Counted from the first letter of the stretch, positions 1-12,322 are shown. The stretch: 64,000 bases of DNA from Dactylorhiza incarnata (GCA_033032865.1 JAWHQI010000060.1:11240001-11304000), one strand, 5' to 3'. The notes: generated by a model from the letters alone, not told the origin. Made by a program: numbers and translations.

Positions 1-3000
1 TGAGAAATTGGCCTTGTCCTCAAGGCAGTAATCGGGAAACTGGCGGCGAAAATCATCTCGAAGGAGCCACGTCGCGGCGGTACGGGGGCGGTTTCGCCAG
101 GCCACGCGGATCTCCTCTGGTTGGCCTTCTCCGGTCGTGTGCTTGCGCCGATCAATAATGGCCTCGGGATAGAGAGGGTCGGACTCGGAATATTCCACGT
201 CGGCCGGAATGTGGTCGGTGACAGGGTGGTCGCCGATCACGCGCCGTAGTTGGGACACATGAAACACTGGGTGGATGCGAGCGATGTCCGGAAGGCGGAG
301 GCGGTAGGCGATGACTCCGCTGCGGCTGATAATCTCGAACGACCCGTAGAAGCGCGGGGCTAACTTGGGGCAAGAGTGGCGGGTGACCGTGAGCTGTCGG
401 TAGGGATGGAATTTTATGAAGACCCGCTCCCCCACTTGAAATGTAAGGTCCCTGCGTTTCCGATTGGCGAATGACACCATCTTGGCCTGTGCCCGCCGAA
501 GATGATGCTTCAAACTATCCAAGATGACATCCCTATCATGTAGATGGTCCGCCAAGCTAGCAACCGGGCATTCCCCGGGTAGATGCCGGAGCACGGTCGG
601 CGGAGGCCGACCGTAGACCGTCTCGAAAGGGGAAGTATTGGCGGCGTGGTGGTATGCGGTGTTGTAGGAGTACTCTGCCCAGCACAACCACTTGGCCCAC
701 GAGTCGGGTCGCTCGCCGATAAAGCAGCGCAGATATGTCTCCAAGCATCGGTTGAGCACCTCAGATTGACCGTCCAACTGGGGGTGGTACGCCGTGCTCA
801 TCCGGAGGTGGGTGCCCTGAAGTTGGAACAAGGAGGTCCAGAAGCTACTCAGAAATAGTGGGTCGCGGTCGCTCACAATCGAGCGGGGGAAACCATGGAG
901 ACGGACGATCTCCGCAATAAAGCTGTCGGCCACAGACGCCGCGGTGTAGGGGTGGCGCAGAGGGACGATGTGGGCGTACTTCGTCAGACGGTCCACGACC
1001 ACCAAAATGCAGTCAAACCCGTTGGAGCGGGGTAGTCGGGTGATGAAGTCCATTGCGATGTCCTCCCAGACACGCTCGGGGATCGGCAGGGGCTGTAGAA
1101 GACCGCTGGGAAACATGGTCTCGTATTTGGCCTTCTGGCAGGGCAAGCAGGCCGCCACGTAGGCCTTCACCTGTCGAAGCATGTGGGGCCAATAGAGTGA
1201 TGCGGCTAACCGCCGGTATGTCCGAAAAGCTCCCGCGTGGCCGCCGATCGGTGTGGAGTGAAACTCAGCTAACAAACAAGGGATCCTCGACGACGATGCG
1301 GAGAGAACGAGTCGATCCCGGTGGAAGAGGCGACCCCCAATAAGCGAAAATGGTGGTCGGGATGAGGGGTCGGCCAGCAGTGCCGCCCGGATATCCTGTA
1401 GTTGGGGGTCCCGGTCCACCTCCTGCTGAATGGCCTCGGCGTCGTCCCACACCGGTCGGGAGATGGCTGTCAACTTTGGGGCGTGCAGCCGTCGGGAGAG
1501 CGCATCGGCCGCTCGATTGGTCTTGCCCGGTCGGAATTCCACCGTAAAGTCATACCCGAGCAACTTAGCCACCCACACTTGTTGCGTCGGCGTGGCGATC
1601 TTTTGTTGGAGGAGGTAGCGCAGACTGTGGTGATCGGTGCGGATGATGAAAGGCCGTCCCAGGAGATACGGCCGCCAATGTTGGACTGCCAAGACCAGCG
1701 CCATGAGCTCGTTTTCGTACGCCGAACGGTTGCGCACCACTGTGGAGAAGGCCTGGCTATAATACGCAATGGGCCGGCCGGCTTGCATCAACACTGCTCC
1801 GACGCCTGTGCCCGAGGCGTCGCACTCTACGATGAACGACTGGTGGAAATCCGACATGGCCAAAACCAGGCCGTGGACCAAGGCCGACTGCAAAGCCGCG
1901 AAGGCCTCCATGGCCGCCGGTGGCCACTTGAATGGTCCCTCCTCCGAGGTCTTCAACAGCTGTGTGAGGGGACGGGCCAACCTGCCATAGTCTTTGATGA
2001 AACACCGATAGTACCCGGTCAAGCCGAGGAAGGCTCGGACGTCCCGCAGGGAGGTCGGGGTCGGCCATCGAAGCACCGCCTGGATCTTATCCTCGTCCAT
2101 GGCCACACCGTGGGCCGAGATGGTATGGCCTAGGTAGCTGACTGTAGTGGTGCCGAACGTGCACTTCTTGTGGTTTGACTTTGAGGTGATGTCGGCGAAG
2201 AGTGGCGAACGTCTCCCGGACATGCCCGAGGTGATCCTGCCAAGTGTAACTGAAGACAAGAATATCATAAAAAAAATGAGGACATGCTTACGAAGAATTG
2301 GCCGGAATATCTCGTTCATCGTCACCTGAAATGTGGCGGGAGCATTGGTGAGCCCAAACGACATGACCAAAAACTCGAAATGCCCGTCATGTGTCCTGAA
2401 AGCTGTCTTCGGCACGTCCTCCGGCCGAACACGAATCTGATGATAGCCGGCACGGAGGTCCAGCTTGGTGAAGAAGGTCGCGCCGTGCAACTCATCCAGG
2501 AGCTCCTGAATCACCGGAATCGGGTACTTGTCCGGTACTCGGTACTGTAACCTTGTTGAGCTCCCGATAGTCCACGCAGAACCTCCAACTGCCGTCTTTC
2601 TTGCGGACTAACAACACCGGGCTGGAGAAAGGGCTAGCGCTCCGCCGGATGAGACCGCCCAACAGCATCTCCCGAACGAGTCGCTCAATCTCGTCCTTTT
2701 GGGCGTGGCTGTAACGATAGGGGCGCACTGACACCGCCGCCGACCCTGGATGGAGAACTATGGCGTGGTCAGTCGGCCATGAGGGTGGTGGCAGTGAAGA
2801 TATCCTCGAAGTCCGCGAGTACGACGCCCATGTCAGCGTTGACGGTTGCGGTCGGCGCTGGTAGATCCGCCTGCAGGGGCCACAACCAGTCCGAGAAGGC
2901 GATGTCGGTGACGCGTGTCATGGCCCGGTAAGAGATCGGCGAGCGAAGGAGGGTGGGGTCACCCACCAAACGACACGGTTGGCCCTGTTGTTGAAACGCT

Positions 3001-3426
3001 ATCGTCATAGAGGCCCAGTTAACCCGTACGTCCCCCAGGGTCTCGAGCCAGGCGACGCCCAGAATGGCGTCGAGGCCGCCTAACTCGAACATGTAGAAAT
3101 CAGCCGTGACATGGCACTGCCCCGCCGACATGGTAACACTCCTGCATTGTCCCAAGGTCGGTCGACGGCGACCGTCGCCGAGGCACACCGAAAAATCAGA
3201 TGACGGATCGATCGGCAAAGCGAGCTCCCGGGCAAGTCGGGCGGACATGAAGTTGTGACTTGCCCCGCTGTCCACCATCACAATAATGGGTTGGTCCTGG
3301 ATCTCGCCGGCCAGCTTCATGGTGCGCGGCCCGGTTAATCCCCCCACAGAATAGAACGGCAGCTCCAACACATTGAGGGGGACGTCCTCCGAGTCCGTCG
3401 TAGGAGGGTCGGGTGGGGGCTCCAAG
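1..3426 (-). pseudogene. pol pseudogene of gypsy copy A (PR-RT-RH-IN-chromo)
   Basis: By alignment with copy B the order is: protease with a DSGASHNF motif near 3260, RT about 2050-2750, RNase H about 1550-1950, integrase about 420-1300, and a chromodomain-like tail at 1-350. Several frameshifts and stops break it. One lies at the RT active site near 2265, where the run of T before the catalytic Asp codons has changed length. The integrase start around 1260-1345 is in frame here, whereas copy B has a 1-bp lesion at the matching place. A dead copy. Domain limits are approximate. Confidence 0.85.
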
Positions 3427-4482
3427 GGTGGCGAGTCCTCGACTGCGGAGTACCCCTCGCTGTCACTAAAGATGGCGTGGAATTCTTTGACGGGACAAAC
3501 ATGCTGCGGCGAGTATGGTTGCCGGCAACGGAAGCATAGGCCGCGTTGGCGTAGGTCGTTGTAGTCGACGGTGGAGACACGGTGCGGGCCGTCCGTGCGG
3601 GCCGCCCGAGCGTGTGGCAGGGTGGCCGGTCGAGGACCCGTGTGCCGCGGGGGATGGTGGCGGAATGGGGCGGGTCCGTTTTGCCGGGGGCCGATGTCTG
3701 CCTCAATCGCACGGGCGAGTTCGAGAGCTTCCGAGACCGTGCGAGGGTGATGGGTTCGAATGTGGGAGCGGATATTAGGTAGGAGACCTTGAGGAAGAAG
3801 CCCAAGTAATGGTCGGGCGGGAGTCCGGGGACTTGTGTGACGAGCGCGACGAACTCATCGATATACACGTCCACCGTTGTTGATTGGCGGGCGGAGCAAA
3901 GACGCTCGATAGCGGAGCCGGTGTAGCGGGAGTCATAGCGACTAATCATCTCGTGTTTGAACTCATGCCATGGGATGAGAGGTTGCACTTGGCGAAGCCA
4001 ACGTGCCCAATGGAGGGCCGACCCGTCCATGCCGACCATGGCGGTGCCGACGCTATCCGCCGGGGGGGGGGGGGTACCATTGAGGTCGAAATATTGCTCC
4101 GCACGGGCGATACACCCATGGGGTCCGTCCCGTAGAAGGGGGGAACGTCCAGCGCAAGTGGGGGTCGACTGGCGGCGGTCGGCGGCATCGCAGGGTGCTG
4201 TGGAACTGGTGCCTGCGCGCGTAGGCCGGGCGCGAGCGGGGAAGGCGGGGTGCCAAGCACCGAAGTGGTGTCGGCCGGGGCTGACGGTTGTGGCGGCGTG
4301 CTCGGCGACGGCTGCATAGCCTCGAGGCACGTGAGGATTGCGTTCTGGGTTACAAGGATGGCCTCCACCGTGGATTGGAGACCGGCGATCTGGGTGCCGT
4401 GGAGGGCGAGGCATTCAACGACCGGTGCAGTGTCGTCAGCGGCGGAGGAGTCGGCGGGATGTAGGCGGGTATTTGGAGCCAT
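3427..4482 (-). pseudogene. gag pseudogene of gypsy copy A
   Basis: This is the Gag (capsid/nucleocapsid) region of a chromovirus. The start at 4482 is chosen because its first residues (MAPNTRLHP) match the Gag start of copy B. Upstream in-frame codons run into the primer site and are not expected to be used. A capsid-like region follows, then a zinc knuckle near 3490-3545. The frame is broken at least once; a run of 13 G (4062-4074) stands where copy B has a short AGGGG and is a likely slippage frameshift. The gene should make no full-length Gag. Confidence 0.82.
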
Positions 4483-4517
4483 TAGGGTTTCCGGCGGCTT
4501 GGAGATAGCGGGCGGAG

Positions 4518-4532
4518 CGGCAGGTCGGACCA
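4518..4532 (-). promoter_or_regulatory. Primer binding site, tRNA-Tyr type (copy A)
   Basis: One base inside the 5' LTR the minus strand reads TGGTCCGACCTGCCG. This is complementary over 15 bases to the 3' end of plant tRNA-Tyr as I know it (acceptor starting CCGACCT, ending GGTCGGACCA). It is not the initiator tRNA-Met site TGGTATCAGAGC found in copies C and D. Confidence 0.65.
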
Positions 4533-4533
4533 A

Positions 4534-4979
4534 TGATACCGCTTAGGGTATCGCGAGGGAGGGACGCGGTAGCGGGGGCGATAGCTCACGCGGGAGATAG
4601 CGCCGGTGGCGGGCGGCGCTAGCGATATTGAGCGAGAGATAGAGAGGGATAGATGGAAGGGGGAGTGGGCGAGAGATAGAGAGAGATAGGAGAGGAAGAG
4701 GGAACAGCCCCCACTAAGTCAATTGATCCAAAGATGAATACAAACCCTAAGGTCATCCCTTATATAGGGGGAACCCACCTCATAACACGAGTCTAATAAA
4801 AAACCAGCAAATACAACTTAATAAATAACTGAAAGCTAACGATACTTGGGCCGGTCGGACCCCCCTAGGCGGCCTCCGTTTCACCGCCTGGTTCACCGCC
4901 CGGTTCGCCGCCCGCTCTTGCGCGCGCCCTTCGCGAGTACACCTGCCATTCCGGCTCATCTGACTGGATGTCGGTAACA
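4534..4979 (-). repeat. 5' LTR of gypsy copy A
   Basis: The 446-bp segment starts TGATACC and ends GTAACA on the plus strand, so it has TG...CA ends. It aligns along its length with both LTRs of copy B, including a GA-rich tract, the leader and a CTATATAA box. Its partner lies left of the window, so its age cannot be estimated from LTR divergence here. Confidence 0.88.
4760..4767 (-). promoter_or_regulatory. LTR TATA box (copy A)
   Basis: CTATATAA on the minus strand, in the same place in the LTRs of copy B. It is the likely core promoter for the element's transcript. It is predicted from motif and position only. Confidence 0.55.
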
Positions 4980-4984
4980 GTCAA

Positions 4985-6720
4985 CAACATCTTTCTTAGC
5001 ATAAACTATCATGCAGTCATTCATCCATTCATCTCCCATTTTATTCCGTAAACGAATCTTTATAATTTTCATTGCAGAGAATATTCTTTCAACGATGGCA
5101 GTTCAACGGCTAAAAGACACGTCAATTTCAAAAGTCTGAAGACCAATTGAAAGTGATCTTGTTTTTTTAACTCCACCAATATTTTTAAAAGTCCACCAAT
5201 TCCTTTACTATGAGAAAGCGTGCCGGTTGGTAAACAACGCAATAATATACATATCAAGTTGTCTTTCAAGTAGTTGCAATTCTATTTGTGTGAAATCAGA
5301 TGGATACAATTATACAAGACGAACCAACTTTTGTTTATCAAATGTGGCAAATCGATCACTAGTGTCAAGATAAGAAACACATAAGTAGTTCAGTGTTCAT
5401 TTCATTAAAACGATCATTTAACTCGTTCAAAGTCTAATCGAGCACTGTATTGAAGATTTCAACACGAAAATGATGATAATTTGTGATCTCTCTTTCATTG
5501 CGTCTTGATCGTCCTTCTTGAATATGTTTTTCATTCATATTAAGAACTTCTGTACGTTACTACAAAAGATGATACTTCACTCATAAAGGAGTTCCATTCA
5601 AGATCATCATTTCTCAAATTAAACAGTAGTTGCTTTGAAAACTTTACAAAGTTCATTGCATTAACAATATCTTGATCCTTCTTCTGTAATGCTTGTGATA
5701 ACTCGTGTGTCTTGGCTAAAACACTTCATTAAATGCATGAGGAATATAAAATCAAAAGTCAAGAGATTTTTAATTAAAGTATTAGCCACCTCTTTGATTT
5801 TCATATGCCCTATCAACTTTGATAATTTCAAGTGTCTCAACAATAGATGAGAGCATCCGAATAAAATTTAACACCGTGACATAATGTGAACTCCGTCATG
5901 TGTCTCATGCCCTTTTCAATTCTAGTGGTTTATTTGCGCCTCGACCACCTTCCAACTCTCCGCAACCAAACTCTAGAGCAACTTAATCAACTTCTACTGC
6001 TCTAATACAATCACAACGTTTACAAGAGCTTCCAACAACATTTAACACAAGGTTAATAAGCGTGAAAATCTCTGCAAATCAAAGTGATCTTCTGCAACAA
6101 CTACTGATATTAGTTGGAGTTGATGAGCAAAACAATGAATGTAGAAAACACAATTATTCTCCTGCAATATCAATGTTTTTAGTCCTTTGAACTCACCAAT
6201 CATATTGCTAGCACCATCATAACCCTGCCCCTGCAATTTAGAAATACATAGGTCATGTTTTGCAAACAAATTTTCAATAACTTTCTTTAGTGCTAAAACA
6301 CTTGTGTCTATAACATGAACAAACCCAAGAAGGCACTCATAATGAGACTTTTGATAGTCACATAGCGTAAAACAATGACCATTTGTTCTTTTGTGGACAC
6401 ATCGCGTGATTCGTCAACCAAAATAGTGAAGCAACTATCTCCAACATCTTTAGCAATTGTCTTTGTTATCTCAGATACAATGCAAGAAACTCTCTTTTTG
6501 GATTTTTGGAGATATTAGTTGACAATTGTTAGGAGTATTTTTCAATACCACTGACTTGATCTCATCACTATGCAATGAAAGAAATTCTAAAAGTTCAAGG
6601 AAGTTCCCTTGATTACTAGATTCTTTAGACTCATCATGTCCACGATAAGACAACCCTTGTTGTAAAAGAAAGCGTATGCAATCTATTGACGCACACAAAT
6701 GAGTTACCTGCTTGGAGGCT
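4985..6720 (-). pseudogene. DUF4371 / TTF-type zinc finger hAT-like transposase pseudogene
   Basis: Minus-strand fragments match the plant 'TTF-type zinc finger / DUF4371' family of hAT-derived transposases. From N to C: ASIDCIRFLLQQGLSYRGHD near 6640-6690, a catalytic-core stretch with GQGYDGASNM near 6190-6240 followed by the His/Cys segment YIHCFAHQLQL near 6110-6150, and a C-terminal part including RLRNKMGDEWMND near 5020-5060. The N-terminal zinc-finger exon is missing, and the frame is broken by many stops and indels. Gypsy copy A sits immediately after the last matching residues. The family is a domesticated or autonomous transposase group; this copy cannot be functional. Confidence 0.8.
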
Positions 6721-7300
6721 GGCGGGGCTAGGAATGGAAAAAAGAAATCAGGACGGAGAGCGCCGCGCTAGTGAAATCAGAATTTCTACACGATTTTACA
6801 TGCTGCAAACTTGCAATATAAAGGGAATGGAAATCAAGGCATCAGGAAATGAACTTCTATAAATCAGAAACCAAGTAGGGAAATCAGACAGCATAACAAA
6901 AGAAATCATCCAAAGTAACGCGAGGTTGATAGGGAAATCAGGTAGGGCACGGGACTTGAAGCCTTGAAATCAGCCCAATCAGGTAATCAAAGGCTTGAAA
7001 CCTTGAAAAGTTGAAGGAGATAGGGAAATGGGCACCACTCGGTGAACGCACTAGCAGAGAGAAGCTAGGGCACGGAAGTGCCGACTGACGAGACCAACTA
7101 TGCGAATGTTTCGCGAGGCTGCTAGTGCACGGGTTGCGGGATCGAAGGAGATGCTCAAATGGATCATGGGCAAGTTCCTGAATCCTGAGGACGGCACCAG
7201 CGATGGAGATGGAACAGGAGACGATGGGGCGCGCGCGGCTAGGGCGCATCGCGAAAGGGAAATGGAGAATCGCTCTGCTGCTCTACTTTAATAACGCGCT
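6721..7300. other. Non-coding segment with AAATCAG cluster
   Basis: No coding sequence is recognised. Exact AAATCAG occurs about six times between roughly 6745 and 6972, with more near-matches, next to the 5' side of the DUF4371 pseudogene. This could be the subterminal repeat region of that transposon. No terminal inverted repeat could be fixed. Confidence 0.35.
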
Positions 7301-9129
7301 AGGTAGCATCCGCAAAAACACACCTGTGCACGTGCCCGGGTGTGTCTTATGGTGGGTCTGCTCGTGAGCACGTGGGATGAGAAAAGGAAAAGGAATGAGA
7401 CGGTAATGTGCCTCGATGCTACGAGGGAAGCTCGTGAATTTTTTGAAGCGAAAGACCCGGTGCGGATAGGAAAAAATAACTAGAAAAATCAGGATTTTGA
7501 GCGTTAATAGCCGTGCTAATAACAATCGCCTAATTTTATTAGTGATAATGAGAAATTATAAATAAGAATATTAGGATTTTGTTTTGCGTTAAGTAAACAA
7601 CTGTAGTGAATTAACTCATGTATTAATGTGCATACAAAGTGGTATATTAGTAAGAAGATTAAGGCAGTATATATCTAATTTTGGTGGTATACCAGTAAGT
7701 CTTAACTTTGTGTTATATTAGTAAAAACACCTTTTTAATTTTAGTTTGGAGCATTTTGGAAGGGAACATGGGTACATGGTAGACCTTGCTGTACATAATT
7801 CATTACTCTGTTTCTAATATGCTTATAGTATGAACAATTGAACATGGACTATCGACAAATGCAATTGCCAATTCTTTTGTGTATGCCAATATGTTCTTAC
7901 TAGAACAATGAGAATGAGAAGCGCATGTAAGTCTGTAATCATTGTGATATCACTGATTTTGTACAATTTTAGCAAACTATTTTATAAGGAGTTGTTCTTA
8001 TATATTTATTCTATATAATCATATTCACAATGTTATGATTATCAAAACCCTTTACTGGTTTCATAAGTTAACTGAGGTTAGCAAACAGTTTTTATTGAAT
8101 TTTGTTAAACTAATTAATCTCTTAATCTTCATTATCTGCCGTTCCCATGGGAATCAATATCAAGTATTCCGCCATGCATTCCGCCATGCATTCCGCATGC
8201 CTGGATTTTCAATATTGTTTAATGAAGGTTTTTGACGGCATCTTCTTATGGCTTTGACTCATATTGGCTCTTTTTTCTGATAATAAATTTATTTGAATAA
8301 ATATTTTTCTATCAAATGCAGTATGCTTGGTTAATTGTTATATCTTAAACAATGTAATGTTATTTAAAATTATCAATGGTGTTAATATTTTCCTGTCGTT
8401 TTTCTAACTATCATATAGGTGATCATTATTTATTTCAAACATCATATAGCCTGATATCTAAATATTGACAGATTTTGCGGACATATAGATATTAAAATGC
8501 GACTTAAATATCAATAGTAAATTTATTTATTTAACGATGTCATCAAAAGAATAGCCGACATTTGATATTGACATAATGATACATACTGGCAAAAAATTCC
8601 CATTATTGAATTTTACTGATTCAAAGAATATTTTCCCTGATTTGAGTCCAGGGAACTTCAAATACTTTCTGATTACACATAATTGAAAAATAGTGCTTGT
8701 TTTACTCCTTTAAGCATACTATTAATGCTATTGATGTATCTTTTTTTTACTTGGTTGTCCATGTGGCTCTAGAGATATTTGATGTTTCGATTGTGGTTTA
8801 TATGGCATAAGTTAAAATGCGAAGCGTGACTGTTATGCTGAGCATCTAAAAATATTACTTTGACTAGCCCGGGAGCGTGTCAGTCTTTGACAACTCCTTG
8901 GTCCGCTTCTTGTCTTTATTGTGTTTTTTATGTTGGTTAGCTAGCTATGTTTGGATGTGCTGGTTGTTTCTGTTGATCAGACCCCTTTTATTGCTACTTC
9001 TTGCTACCATTTCTTATACTGCTGAGGAAATATTTGAATGTCAACGGCCATGGGCTCTTCGTTCCCGAGGCTTGTTTCCGGTTGTAAGGAGCTTCTAGTG
9101 ATTCAACTTAATCCTATGACTCCAAATAA
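7301..9129. other. AT-rich non-coding DNA
   Basis: I see no gene. Small features only: three loose copies of a GTGGTATATTAGTAAG-like motif at about 7640-7725, and a short CATTCCGC repeat at about 8168-8200. It is probably old decayed transposon or intergenic DNA. Confidence 0.4.
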
Positions 9130-10635
9130 GTGTATTTAAATCAAATTAAGTACATATATTAGAAACTCTGGTGGTAGTGATGTGTCCGACAGTGTCACTA
9201 AAATCAAATTAAATGGGCGAAATTATTTGTTGTGGGCACAGTCTTTCCGCATGTTTGTTGGCAGCCGAAGGATGATCGAAGTTATCATTGGTACTAAAGT
9301 TTCTCCAGCTGTGATAGATGCATCACATGAAGATTGGGAATGAGAAAATTTAACCGTAATGAATTGACTACACTATGGATCCCAACATTGCCATCCACTT
9401 AATGTTTCTCAAAACCTATAAGAAAATATGGGAGCTCATTGAAAAGAATTACTCTAAAAGAAAAGACCTTGCGCAGATTTACCAACAACAAACAAAACAA
9501 ATCTTCCTACCAAATATCAAGAATTTTGACGAATGTTACAATAAGCTTAACACACAAGTGTGTAGAATTATATCAATGCTCTAATGTCCTCTCCATGGAT
9601 GATTATGAGAGATATTATGAATGAAGAGTCCTTGAGTTGCTATCAGGTCTTCCTACTAAACTTAAGTTTCAGAGAGTCCAAATGTTGGGTAAAGACACCA
9701 TTTCAGAGAGTCAAAATGTTGGGTAAAGACACAACGCCAAATCTTGACACTGTTGTTCACTATCTTAGAGGGAAATCTAATAGGATCATCATTGCTCATG
9801 CCGGTCGAAGCGATGAGATTGAGAGATTTTCCATGACGGTTGATCATAGGAAATGAAACTTCCGGAACTCTATTATTTCTGAGAAAAAGAGCTATGATGA
9901 TGAAAGCCGGTTTAAGTATCCTCACTGTGGACGAAAAGGACACATGCAAAATAGATGTTGGGAATTCCATCCTAATCTTGCCCGGTTGCCCGTAAGGGAT
10001 GAATTTGTGGCTATTGTGGGCTTTGTGTTAGACCTCAAACATTTTGTTTGGTGTTGTTGAGAGATGCAATCTTGTTAGAGAATAGGTTGTTCTGAAAGCC
10101 TCTTTTGGACGATCAACTGTTGAAGAAAATTTTGATACTGCTGCCCAAGTGTGTTTTGCTATTTTTGGGAATTCAGGTGCATCCTGGATAATTAACTACG
10201 GTGTTTCTAATCACATGAATGAGATTTCAAATCCAATCACATCCTTTGTTTCCACTGCAAGCAAGGTTAAGTTGGCCGATGGGTCATTCACGCTTGTTTC
10301 TGGTGAAGGGATTAATAGTCTTTCCTGAGCTGACTCTTAAATATGTGATTTATGTTTCCTCATTTCCTAATAATTGTTATTTGTGAGTAGTATGACCCGG
10401 CAATTGAATCACTCCATCACTTTTTTCCCTCTTACTCTATTTTTCAAGAGCTGAGGTGTCAGATGATGACTTATGGTGGTCATGACTCATGAGTCCGAAG
10501 GGGTTTATTACTTGAACATGGGGAAGGCCTTCTAAACTGGAAAAGTTGCAGAATATGATCAATTGATGATATGACACTGCCGTTTTGGACATGCTAGATG
10601 ATGCGCTTTATCCTATAGTACTACAATACTACTTA
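9130..10635 (+). pseudogene. copia gag-protease remnant (segment 1 of a split element)
   Basis: The plus strand encodes a decayed Ty1/copia Gag: LNGRNYLLWAQSFRMFVGS near 9208-9262, the UBN2-type middle (9375-9650), a CCHC-like knuckle region near 9915-9960, then the protease start. The protease motif normally reads WIxDSGAxxHM; here it is SWIINYGVSNHM (about 10183-10220), so the catalytic Asp is Asn. The GAG-pre-integrase domain follows (about 10400-10600). There are many stops. The reading continues at 16156 and again at 21872 after two gypsy insertions are skipped, showing that all three parts were one element. Confidence 0.85.
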
Positions 10636-10640
10636 TCCTA

Positions 10641-11106
10641 TGATACCTTGCGGGTATCGACGGACGGCAGTGGGAGCGACAGCGGCGTGGAAGTTGTCGT
10701 CGGACGGCGGTGGGTCTTCCGAGCGGAAATCGGGAAAGGGGAGGCTAGGCGGTAGATAGAGAGAGAGAGAGAGGGAGGAAGAGAGTTAGAGGGAGAGAGG
10801 AAGAAGAAGGGGAGCAGCCCCAAATAACATTAGTGATCCAAAGATACATGCCAACCCTAAGGTGATCCCTTATATAGGGGGAACCCACCTCAAACCCAAA
10901 GTGACAATTAAACATTACAACACCTCATAAAATAAAACAAGACAGCAAATAAAAAGACCGGATCGGTTCCCTAGAGTGCCTCCGCCGAACCGCCCGGTTT
11001 GGTGCTTGGGCCGGTGCGGATCGTTCCGCCCTTTGTTCCCGCGCCGTCTCGCGTCCTCCTCGAGTACACGTGCCATTCTGGTTCCTCTGCCTGGGCGTCA
11101 GTAACA
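10641..11106 (-). repeat. 3' LTR of gypsy copy B
   Basis: 466 bp, TGATACC...GTAACA on the plus strand, preceded by TSD TCCTA. It contains the TATA box (about 10870-10877) and a short GA tract. The end of the pol reading frame runs into this LTR by 136 bases. Confidence 0.95.
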
Positions 11107-12299
11107 ATACCCCCGTCTGGAAAATTAGCCTTGTCCTCAAGGCAATAGTCTGGAAACTGATGACGGAAGTCGTCCCACAGTATCCATGTTGCGGTGGTGA
11201 GAGGACGGTCACGCCATGCGACACGAATCTCTTCCGGCAGAGCATCTCCCGGGTTATGGTGGCGCCGATCCACGATGGAAGCCGGGTACAAGGGTGGAGA
11301 GTCGGAGTGCTCAATATCGGCCGGAATGTGATCGGTGACTGGGTGGTCGCCGATAACACGGCGAAGCTGGGAAACATGGAACACCGGGTGGATGCGGCTA
11401 TGGTCTGGGAGGCGCAGATGGTACGCGACGGCTCCAATGCGGCTGAGGATCTCGAAGGGCCCGTAGAAGCGAGGGGCCAACTTGGGGCAGGTGCGGCGGG
11501 CCACTGTCAGCTGGCGGTATGGGTGAAGTTTAATGAAAACATGCTCGCCCACCTGAAAGGAGAGATCGCGTCGCTTCTGGTTAGCGAATGAGAGCATTTT
11601 CGCCTGTGTGCGGCGCAGATGGTGTTTCAAGCTATCCAGAATCACATCCCGGTCATACAGATGATCGGCCAAGCTGGCCACGGGGCATTCGCCTGGAAGG
11701 TGTCGGAGAATCGACGGAGGGGGTCGGCCATAGACCGTCTCGAATGGCGAGGTGTTGGCGGAGTGATTGTAGGCGGTGTTGTACGAGTACTCCGCCCAAC
11801 ATAGCCACTTTGCCCACGACCCGGGTCGCTCACCGATGAAGCACCGTAAGTATGTCTCCAAACAACGGTTCAGCACTTCGGACTGCCCATCTGACTGGGG
11901 GTGATATGCGGTACTCATCCGGAGTCGAGTGCCCTGAAGACGAAACAACGAGGTCAAAAAACTGCTGAGAAAGAGAGGATCTCTATCACTCACTATGGAA
12001 CGAGGAAACCCATGAAGGCGTACTATCTCGGAAATGAAACAGTCGGCCACTGTCGCTGCTGTATAAGGATGCCAGAGTGGGACGAAGTGGGCGTACTTCG
12101 TCAGGCGGTCGACCACCACCAATATGCAATCAAACCCGTTCGAACGCGGCAGACGGGTGATGAAATCCATCGCTATGTCTTCCCAGACACCCTCAGGAAT
12201 CGGTAGGGGCAGCAGGAGGCCGCTTGGGAACAACGTCTCGTACTTCGCCTTCTGACAAGGCAAACAGGCCGCCACGTAGGCCTTCACTTGGCGGAGCAT
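10971..12299 (-). CDS. Integrase and chromodomain-like C-terminus of gypsy copy B
   Basis: 442 residues from the first Met; homology in this frame starts earlier, near 12420, where the upstream frame is broken. The zinc-binding His residues lie at about 12351-12384 and CLPC at about 12260. The catalytic core follows: MDFITRLP (first Asp), SDRDPLF (second Asp), SDGQSEVLN (Glu). A GPF/Y-like stretch (FYGPFEILSRIGAVAYHLRL) and a chromodomain-like segment ending ...WDDFRHQFPDYCLEDK come next. Chromodomains of chromoviruses bias insertion to heterochromatin. The last codons are in the 3' LTR. Without a fix of the frameshift it lacks a natural translation start. Confidence 0.9.
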   Translation of the reverse strand: MLRQVKAYVAACLPCQKAKYETLFPSGLLLPLPIPEGVWEDIAMDFITRLPRSNGFDCILVVVDRLTKYAHFVPLWHPYTAATVADCFISEIVRLHGFPRSIVSDRDPLFLSSFLTSLFRLQGTRLRMSTAYHPQSDGQSEVLNRCLETYLRCFIGERPGSWAKWLCWAEYSYNTAYNHSANTSPFETVYGRPPPSILRHLPGECPVASLADHLYDRDVILDSLKHHLRRTQAKMLSFANQKRRDLSFQVGEHVFIKLHPYRQLTVARRTCPKLAPRFYGPFEILSRIGAVAYHLRLPDHSRIHPVFHVSQLRRVIGDHPVTDHIPADIEHSDSPPLYPASIVDRRHHNPGDALPEEIRVAWRDRPLTTATWILWDDFRHQFPDYCLEDKANFPDGGIVTDAQAEEPEWHVYSRRTRDGAGTKGGTIRTGPSTKPGGSAEAL

Positions 12300-12322
12300 G
12301 TGGGGCCAATATAAGGAAGCTG

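Larger units (their letters stand above)
1..4979 (-). mobile_element. Ty3/gypsy chromovirus, copy A (3' LTR outside window)
   Basis: The element is read on the minus strand: 5' LTR on the right, then primer site, gag, protease, RT, RNase H, integrase and a chromodomain-like C-terminus ending about 15 bases before where the 3' LTR should begin, just off the left edge. This follows from alignment with the complete copy B at 10641-16150, whose internal region is almost the same length and order. It is inserted directly after the last recognisable residues of a DUF4371/hAT-like pseudogene. The five bases after the LTR (GTCAA, 4980-4984) should be the target duplication, but the partner copy is outside the window. 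The coding region is broken in several places. Confidence 0.9.

Noticed and set aside
1402..2133. Long plus-strand open frame (243 codons)
   Set aside because: Antisense to the RT/RNase H of gypsy copy A in GC-rich sequence; no protein family match, and the minus strand carries clear homology.
6938..7249. Minus-strand frame of 103 codons
   Set aside because: No family match, odd composition, and located in non-coding DNA next to a transposon.
8877..9098. Small plus-strand frame rich in Leu/Trp, possible membrane peptide
   Set aside because: No start context, homology or neighbour supports it; it borders the copia remnant and could be LTR sequence.
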